Part shown: piece by piece, positions 59,631 through 64,000 of the stretch
Layout: every line of letters begins with the position of its first letter
How positions within the stretch are numbered: position 1 is the first letter of the stretch
From: Brevibacterium sp. UCMA 11754
Lineage (GTDB): Bacteria; Actinomycetota; Actinomycetes; Actinomycetales; Brevibacteriaceae
Assembly: GCF_021532275.1 (NCBI RefSeq)
Contig: NZ_JACBOT010000023.1
Span: forward strand, 1 to 64,000
Length of the DNA: 64,000 nucleotides
Reading direction: 5' to 3'
The notes under the pieces: generated by a model
What the model was told of the DNA's origin: nothing
Seen by the model: only the letters and a program-made list of their open reading frames with translations
The model's database searches: none
Made by a program: the position numbers and the translations under genes

Positions 59631-61667
59631 ATGACCGAAATTCTCAGTTCGTATGTGGCAGGCGACTGGCACACCCCCAGTGGGAGCACTGACGGCACCC
59701 GAGCCGTCCACGACGCGACCAACGGGCAGCTGACCCACCATGTCTCCTCTGCGGGCGTCGACTTCGCCGCCGTCGACGAGTACGCACGGAGCACAGGGGT
59801 CGCCGAACTGCAGAAGCTGACCTTCCACCAGCGTGGCGTCATCCTCAAGAAGCTCGGCGCCTACCTCATGGAACGCGCGAAGAACTACCACGAGATCTCC
59901 TTCTCCACAGGAACCACCAAGCGCGACGGATTCGTCGACATCGAAGGCGGCATCGGCACTCTCTTCACCTACTCCGGCGTCGCCCGTCGCCAGATGCCCA
60001 ACTCCACCGTCCACCTCGACGGAGGAATCGAGCGCCTGTCGAAGAACGGCACCTTCGTCGGCCGCCATATCCTGACCTCCCGGCAGGGCTTGGCAGTCCA
60101 GATCAACGCCTTCAACTTCCCCGTCTGGGGCATGCTCGAGAAGTTCGGCCCCATGTTCACAGCCGGTGTCCCCGTCATCGTCAAACCCGCCACCGACACC
60201 GCCCACCTGACCCGTGCAGTGGTGGCCGACATGATCGAATCCGGTCTGCTGCCGGCCGGTTCCATCCAGCTCATCGCCGGTGACGTCACCCCGCTCTTCG
60301 ACCATCTGGCCGAACAGGATGCGATCGCCTTCACCGGGTCCGCGACTACGGCGAAGCACCTCGGCGGCCTGGACTGCGTGCGCGATCGCGGCACGCGCTT
60401 CTTCGCCGAGGCGGATTCCCTGAACTTCTCCCTGCTCGGCCCCGATGCCGGACCGGGTACCGAGGAATTCGACCTCTTCGTCTCCGGCGTCGTCGCCGAG
60501 ATGACGATCAAGGCCGGCCAGAAGTGCACGGCGATCCGCCGCGCCTTCATCCCCGAACAGCACAAAGAGGCCGTCGCCGAGGCGCTCATCGCAAAGCTGG
60601 AGACTCAGGGCGTCGGCGACCCACGTGAGAAGTCCACCCGGTTGGGGCCGGTCGTGTCTGACAAGCAGCGGACCGACGTTCTCGATGCCATCGATGAGAT
60701 CACCTCGGCGGGGGCGCATGTCCTCACCGGTGGTCGCGAGGACTCTGATGAACTGGCGAAGAACCTCGGCGGGGCCTACGTCGCGGCCACCGTGCTCCAG
60801 GCCGACGACCCCTGGGTCGACGCCGTCCACGATATCGAGGCCTTCGGTCCGGTGACCTCGCTCATCACCTATTCCTCCACCGAGGAGGCTGTGCGTTTGG
60901 CCGCTCGCGGGCGCGGTTCCCTGGTCGGCTCAGTCGTCACCCACGATGCTGAGTTCGCCACCGAATTCGTCCGCCAGGTCGCGCCCTGGCACGGACGCAT
61001 CCTCGTCCTCGACCGCGATGATGCCGAAGAATCGACCGGGCACGGCTCGCCGCTGCCCACCCTCATCCACGGCGGTCCCGGACGCGCCGGCGGCGGCGAG
61101 GAGATGGGCGGACTGCGCGGTGTCGAGCACTTCATGCAGCGCACCGCGATCCAGGCCTCCCCGGACATGCTCACCGCCATCGGCGGCGAATGGGTCGCCG
61201 GAGCGCAGCGCCGTACCGGAGTGCACCCGTTCACGAAAACCCTGTCCGATCTGCGCGTGGGTGACGCCCTCGAATCCGAGTGGCGTGAAGTCACTCTCGA
61301 AGACATCGCACACTTCGCAGAGTTCACCGGTGACACCTTCTACGCCCACACCGATGAGGAGGCTGCGGCCGCAAACCCGTTCTTCCCGGGACGAGTGGCG
61401 CACGGCTACCTCATCGTGTCCTTCGCCGCAGGCCTCTTCGTCCAGCCGGACCCCGGCCCAGTCCTCGCGAACTACGGCCTCGAGGGACTGACCTTCATCA
61501 CACCGGTCTCACCAGGAGATTCGCTCAAGGTCACGCTGACAGCCAAGCGCATCACTCCGCGCGAGACCGACGAGTACGGCGAGGTCCGCTGGGACGCCGC
61601 GATCGTCAACCAGAACGACGAGCCCGTCGCGAACTACGACGTGCTCACGCTCGTCGCGAAGGAGTAG
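59631..61667 (+). CDS. paaZ: Bifunctional PaaZ: oxepin-CoA hydrolase / semialdehyde dehydrogenase
   Basis: 678 residues; GGGAGAGCAGAC precedes the ATG. The N-terminal two thirds are a PaaZ-type aldehyde dehydrogenase (INAFNFPVWGMLEKFGPMFTAGVPVIVKPA, AFTGSATTAK, catalytic Cys in IKAGQKCTAIRRAF). Residues about 535-678 are an MaoC-like hydratase domain (FAEFTGDTFYAHTDEEAAAANPFFPGRVAHGYLIVSFAAGLF). It opens oxepin-CoA and oxidises the resulting semialdehyde in phenylacetate degradation, avoiding a dead-end ring closure. Gly/Ser-rich EESTGHGSPLPTLIHGGPGRAGGGEE is typical. Other paa genes are not in this window; the operator-like promoter suggests local PaaR-type control. Confidence 0.95.
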   Translation: MTEILSSYVAGDWHTPSGSTDGTRAVHDATNGQLTHHVSSAGVDFAAVDEYARSTGVAELQKLTFHQRGVILKKLGAYLMERAKNYHEISFSTGTTKRDGFVDIEGGIGTLFTYSGVARRQMPNSTVHLDGGIERLSKNGTFVGRHILTSRQGLAVQINAFNFPVWGMLEKFGPMFTAGVPVIVKPATDTAHLTRAVVADMIESGLLPAGSIQLIAGDVTPLFDHLAEQDAIAFTGSATTAKHLGGLDCVRDRGTRFFAEADSLNFSLLGPDAGPGTEEFDLFVSGVVAEMTIKAGQKCTAIRRAFIPEQHKEAVAEALIAKLETQGVGDPREKSTRLGPVVSDKQRTDVLDAIDEITSAGAHVLTGGREDSDELAKNLGGAYVAATVLQADDPWVDAVHDIEAFGPVTSLITYSSTEEAVRLAARGRGSLVGSVVTHDAEFATEFVRQVAPWHGRILVLDRDDAEESTGHGSPLPTLIHGGPGRAGGGEEMGGLRGVEHFMQRTAIQASPDMLTAIGGEWVAGAQRRTGVHPFTKTLSDLRVGDALESEWREVTLEDIAHFAEFTGDTFYAHTDEEAAAANPFFPGRVAHGYLIVSFAAGLFVQPDPGPVLANYGLEGLTFITPVSPGDSLKVTLTAKRITPRETDEYGEVRWDAAIVNQNDEPVANYDVLTLVAKE

Positions 61668-61833
61668 AGTCCGCCCAAGTTGCGCGTTCGGACCCGAGTT
61701 CCACAGTCGGACGCCAACGGTTGGTACCTTCGTGTCGAAACTTTGCGGAGTATCGAGACGGTAGTGACAACCGTTTGTGCTGGTTTCGCACCGCCACAGC
61801 CGGAACCCCCGCGTCGTCGGCAGCGGTGATCGA

Positions 61834-62745
61834 CTATTTCGCGTGTTCTGCCAAGACTCGGACCTTCAGCGACTCAGGCCGAATCGTGACCCGCGCCGGG
61901 GTGTGCGCTATCGCATCACCATCGGCGTGGATCTCGACCGGCTCTGCGCCCTCGGGTGTGGCGATGTGGATCTCGCGGGCATGACTGAAGTGAATGTTCG
62001 GGTGGCTGCTGTGGCGTCCCAGGGTGAATGGCACCAGCTCCGCGCCCAGCTTCGGCAGAAACGTGTCCTTGAGCAGGACCACATCGATGAGACCGTCGTC
62101 GAGTTCGGCCTCGGGTGAGAGTTTCAGGCCGCCTCCGTAACGACCGGAATTGGCGAAGCCGGCTGACAGACCACGGAATTCGAGGCGTTCACCATCGACG
62201 GTGAGCTCCAGCTCGATCCGCCTGGGTTGCATGATCGCCCGTGCCACCCCGTAGAGATACACCCAGTGGCCCTTGATGCGCCGGACCTTGTTGGCGTAGT
62301 TGTGGACAGCGGTGTCCAGGCCGAGACTGACATTGCCGACGCAGATCTGGCCATCGAGGTCGAGGACGTCGATCGAGCGGTCGTGACCGCCGGCGATGAT
62401 CGCAGCGGCCTCAGCGATGTCCTTGGGGATGCCGACCTTGCCGATGAAGTCGTTGCCGCGACCGCCGGCGATGATGCCCAAGGAGGTTGTCGACCCCACC
62501 AGGCCGGCCGCGACCGAGCGGACCATCCCGTCGCCGCCGAGGGAGACGACGACGGGCTCGTTTCGGGCTGCGAACTCGGCGGCGAGGTCGGTCGCATTCT
62601 GCTCGCTGGTGCTCTCGATCAGCACGGCCTCCAGACCGTTGGCCGCGAAGGCGCTCTGCAGCGGGCCGATCCGCTTCGCGACGGCGCCGTTGCGTGCCGC
62701 CGGGTTGAGGATGACCGGGACGGGTGTCAGTGACGCGCTGCTCAC
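61834..62745 (-). CDS. Diacylglycerol-kinase-family lipid kinase
   Basis: About 303 residues from the GTG at 62745, overlapping the previous gene's stop by four bases (GTGA); the longer frame overlaps that gene. DAGK catalytic domain: VILNPAARNGAVAKRI at the N-terminus, VVSLGGDGMVRSVAAGLVGS (nucleotide-binding GGDG), IIAGGRGNDFIGKVGIP and GLKLSPEAELDDGLIDVVLL. It probably phosphorylates diacylglycerol, sphingoid or another lipid alcohol. Coupling to an FAD-linked oxidase/ADAPS-like gene upstream hints at ether-lipid or glycolipid metabolism, which is inference. Confidence 0.9.
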   Translation of the reverse strand: MSSASLTPVPVILNPAARNGAVAKRIGPLQSAFAANGLEAVLIESTSEQNATDLAAEFAARNEPVVVSLGGDGMVRSVAAGLVGSTTSLGIIAGGRGNDFIGKVGIPKDIAEAAAIIAGGHDRSIDVLDLDGQICVGNVSLGLDTAVHNYANKVRRIKGHWVYLYGVARAIMQPRRIELELTVDGERLEFRGLSAGFANSGRYGGGLKLSPEAELDDGLIDVVLLKDTFLPKLGAELVPFTLGRHSSHPNIHFSHAREIHIATPEGAEPVEIHADGDAIAHTPARVTIRPESLKVRVLAEHAK

Positions 62746-64000
62746 AGTGTCCTCGGCCCATTCATGAGCTTCCCGGGGTTCATGATTCCGACCGGGTCGA
62801 CCTCGCCCTTTGCCGCACGCAGCATGCGCATCCACAGTTCACCGTGCTCCTTCGGGAGCCAGGGGGCATGGTCCGCGCCGGCCGAATGGTGGTGAGTGAT
62901 CGTTCCGCCGCCTGCGACTATGGCGTTGCTGGCCGCGGTCTTCAGCGCCTTCCACTGCTCCATCTCCCGTCCCTCCTGCTGCTGGGCGAAGACCGTGTAG
63001 TAGAGCGAGCAGCCAGCGGTGTAGAGATGCGATACGTGGCAGAGCACGAATGCAGGGGTCCCGCGATCGGCCATCGCCTCCTCGATATCGGACTTGATCG
63101 TGTCGTGCAGCTCCTCGATGGTGCTCCAGGGTGCGGAGGTCTCCATAGTCTCGACCACGACGCCCCCAGTCAGCAGCTGGTCACGCAGATACGGTGTCGA
63201 GAAGCGGTGCTTCTCCCACATGGTCTCCGGGGAACCGCCGATGCTCACGCCCTTGTGCTTCCTGGCGATCGTGCGTCCGGCGGCCCGCCGCGCCCTGACG
63301 TCGGCCTTGTGCCCGTCGTAGCGCAGAACCAGCAGGCACGGGGTCGTGACTTTCCGTGCCCGCAGATAGGTCAGGAGGCCCCTGCGCTGAGTGTCGCTGC
63401 CGAGCTGCGCCAGACCGAAGGCGGTCTCATTGACGTCGGAGAGTCGTGCGATGTCTGGCCGCAGACCGTTCTGCTCAAGCTCGCGCAGGGCGACCGCGCC
63501 CGAGTGGAAGTCGGGGAAGAACCAGGCGTCGGGCAGTGCCTCCTCGGGCAGGCGTTTGATGCGCAGCGTGGCCTGCGTGATGATGCCCAGCGTGCCCTCG
63601 GAGCCGACGAACATCTGGCGCGGGTTGGGCCCGGCCGCCGAGGCTGGAGACGTTCGCAGCTCGACCGGACCGCTCGGAGTGGAGCAGCGCAGACCGAAGA
63701 CGTTCTCGTCGACCCGTCCGTATCCGGTCGACTGCTGTCCGGCCGACCGTGTGGCCACCCAGCCGCCGACGGTGCTGAACTCGAACGACTGCGGGTAGTG
63801 TCCGAGGGTGAAGCCTACAGCCTGCAGCTTCTTCTCCAGGTCCGGTCCGAAGACACCGGCCTGAGCGGTCACCGTGAGTGACTCCTCGTCGAGGTCGAGG
63901 ATCTCATCGAGACGGGCCAGGCTGATGCACACACAGCTGCTGAAGTCGCGGCGGAAGGCATCGAGGCCGGCGACGACGCTGGTTCCTCCGCCGAAGGGAA
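62742..64000 (-). CDS. FAD-linked oxidase, alkyl-DHAP-synthase-like (5' end outside window)
   Basis: At least 418 residues; the frame is open to the window edge (PFGGGTSVVAGLDAFRR, the FAD pyrophosphate loop, is encoded at about 63945-63998), so the start is upstream of the visible DNA. It has VTAQAGVFGPDLEKKLQAVGFTLGHYPQSFEFSTVGGWVATRSAGQQSTGYG and GSEGTLGIITQATLRIKRLPE, the PCMH-type FAD domain, and a C-terminal domain with HHHSAGADHAPW near the end, which matches alkyldihydroxyacetonephosphate synthases and related glycolate/lactate-oxidase-type proteins. The His triplet and following Gly are the active-site motif of that group. The reaction is therefore ether-lipid-type or a 2-hydroxyacid oxidation; the first is more likely by motif. 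Confidence 0.88.
   Translation of the reverse strand, partial: PFGGGTSVVAGLDAFRRDFSSCVCISLARLDEILDLDEESLTVTAQAGVFGPDLEKKLQAVGFTLGHYPQSFEFSTVGGWVATRSAGQQSTGYGRVDENVFGLRCSTPSGPVELRTSPASAAGPNPRQMFVGSEGTLGIITQATLRIKRLPEEALPDAWFFPDFHSGAVALRELEQNGLRPDIARLSDVNETAFGLAQLGSDTQRRGLLTYLRARKVTTPCLLVLRYDGHKADVRARRAAGRTIARKHKGVSIGGSPETMWEKHRFSTPYLRDQLLTGGVVVETMETSAPWSTIEELHDTIKSDIEEAMADRGTPAFVLCHVSHLYTAGCSLYYTVFAQQQEGREMEQWKALKTAASNAIVAGGGTITHHHSAGADHAPWLPKEHGELWMRMLRAAKGEVDPVGIMNPGKLMNGPRTL

Noticed and set aside
59514..60830. 438-codon minus-strand ORF opposite paaZ
   Set aside because: Antisense shadow; PaaZ motifs are complete on the plus strand and the shadow crosses the paaZ promoter.
1..64000. Mobile elements, prophage or tRNA genes
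   Set aside because: I looked for transposase or integrase motifs, terminal repeats with target duplications and cloverleaf sequences and found none.

Overview
The window is GC-rich chromosomal DNA with densely packed, short-spaced genes, many GTG/TTG starts, several apparently leaderless genes and a DtxR/IdeR-type iron box. These point to an actinobacterium. The gene set (heterotetrameric sarcosine oxidase very close in motifs to the Corynebacterium/Arthrobacter type, ACC deaminase, a PaaZ gene, AbgT and SSS carriers) fits a soil, skin or cheese-type member of Micrococcales, most likely Brevibacterium-like. That genus call is an inference. I see no rRNA, tRNA, insertion sequence, phage gene or CRISPR array.

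Layout. 1-2.3 kb: end of a glutamine amidotransferase gene and an alanine/glycine:Na+ symporter with a structured 5' leader. 2.3-4.5 kb: a minus-strand trio of surface proteins (DUF6230-like, DUF6114-like and a Pro/Thr-rich secreted protein). 4.7-9.1 kb: AbgT transporter, creatininase-family hydrolase and GntR regulator, plus a secreted esterase; both units carry the same putative operator. 9.2-14.4 kb: GntR regulator divergent from ACC deaminase, then a succinate-semialdehyde-type dehydrogenase and a DHA2 efflux pump. 14.4-20.5 kb: an ACS-type MFS carrier divergent from an acyl-activating ligase / ketosynthase / acyl-CoA dehydrogenase cassette. 20.6-24.1 kb: YtcJ-like amidohydrolase and a two-subunit sodium:solute symporter. 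24.3-26.1 kb: an ABC-F ATPase preceded by a probable leader peptide and attenuator. 26.2-29.9 kb: branched-chain 2-oxoacid dehydrogenase E1a-E1b-E2 operon. 30-34.6 kb: a membrane protein/TetR pair, then an iron-regulated siderophore-interacting protein fused to a methyltransferase-like region, and a siderophore-binding lipoprotein.

34.7-39.9 kb: Lrp regulator, then etfB-etfA and a cytochrome b561-like protein with a very long, modular, repeat-bearing N-terminus. 40.2-48.5 kb: GntR regulator divergent from glyA-soxB-soxD-soxA-soxG-purU, a complete sarcosine-to-serine/formate route. 48.6-52.2 kb: Ldh-family oxidoreductase, Orn/Lys/Arg-decarboxylase-family enzyme and its divergent LysR regulator. 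52.2-57.8 kb: IclR regulator, SDR/TetR divergent pair, RibD-like reductase, ABC ATPase, a small hydrophobic protein and a threonine-dehydratase-like enzyme. 57.9-61.7 kb: MHS-family carrier divergent from paaZ, with well-formed promoters and operator-like palindromes. 61.8-64 kb: lipid kinase and an FAD-linked oxidase cut by the window edge.

The common theme is catabolism of small amino/amide, aromatic and branched-chain compounds. Most units pair a local one-component regulator with its target, and in many of these pairs a palindrome is visible in the shared promoter region. The observations I would follow up first are the ABC-F attenuator, the modular cytochrome next to etfBA, the iron-regulated SIP-methyltransferase fusion and the ligase-KS-dehydrogenase cassette.
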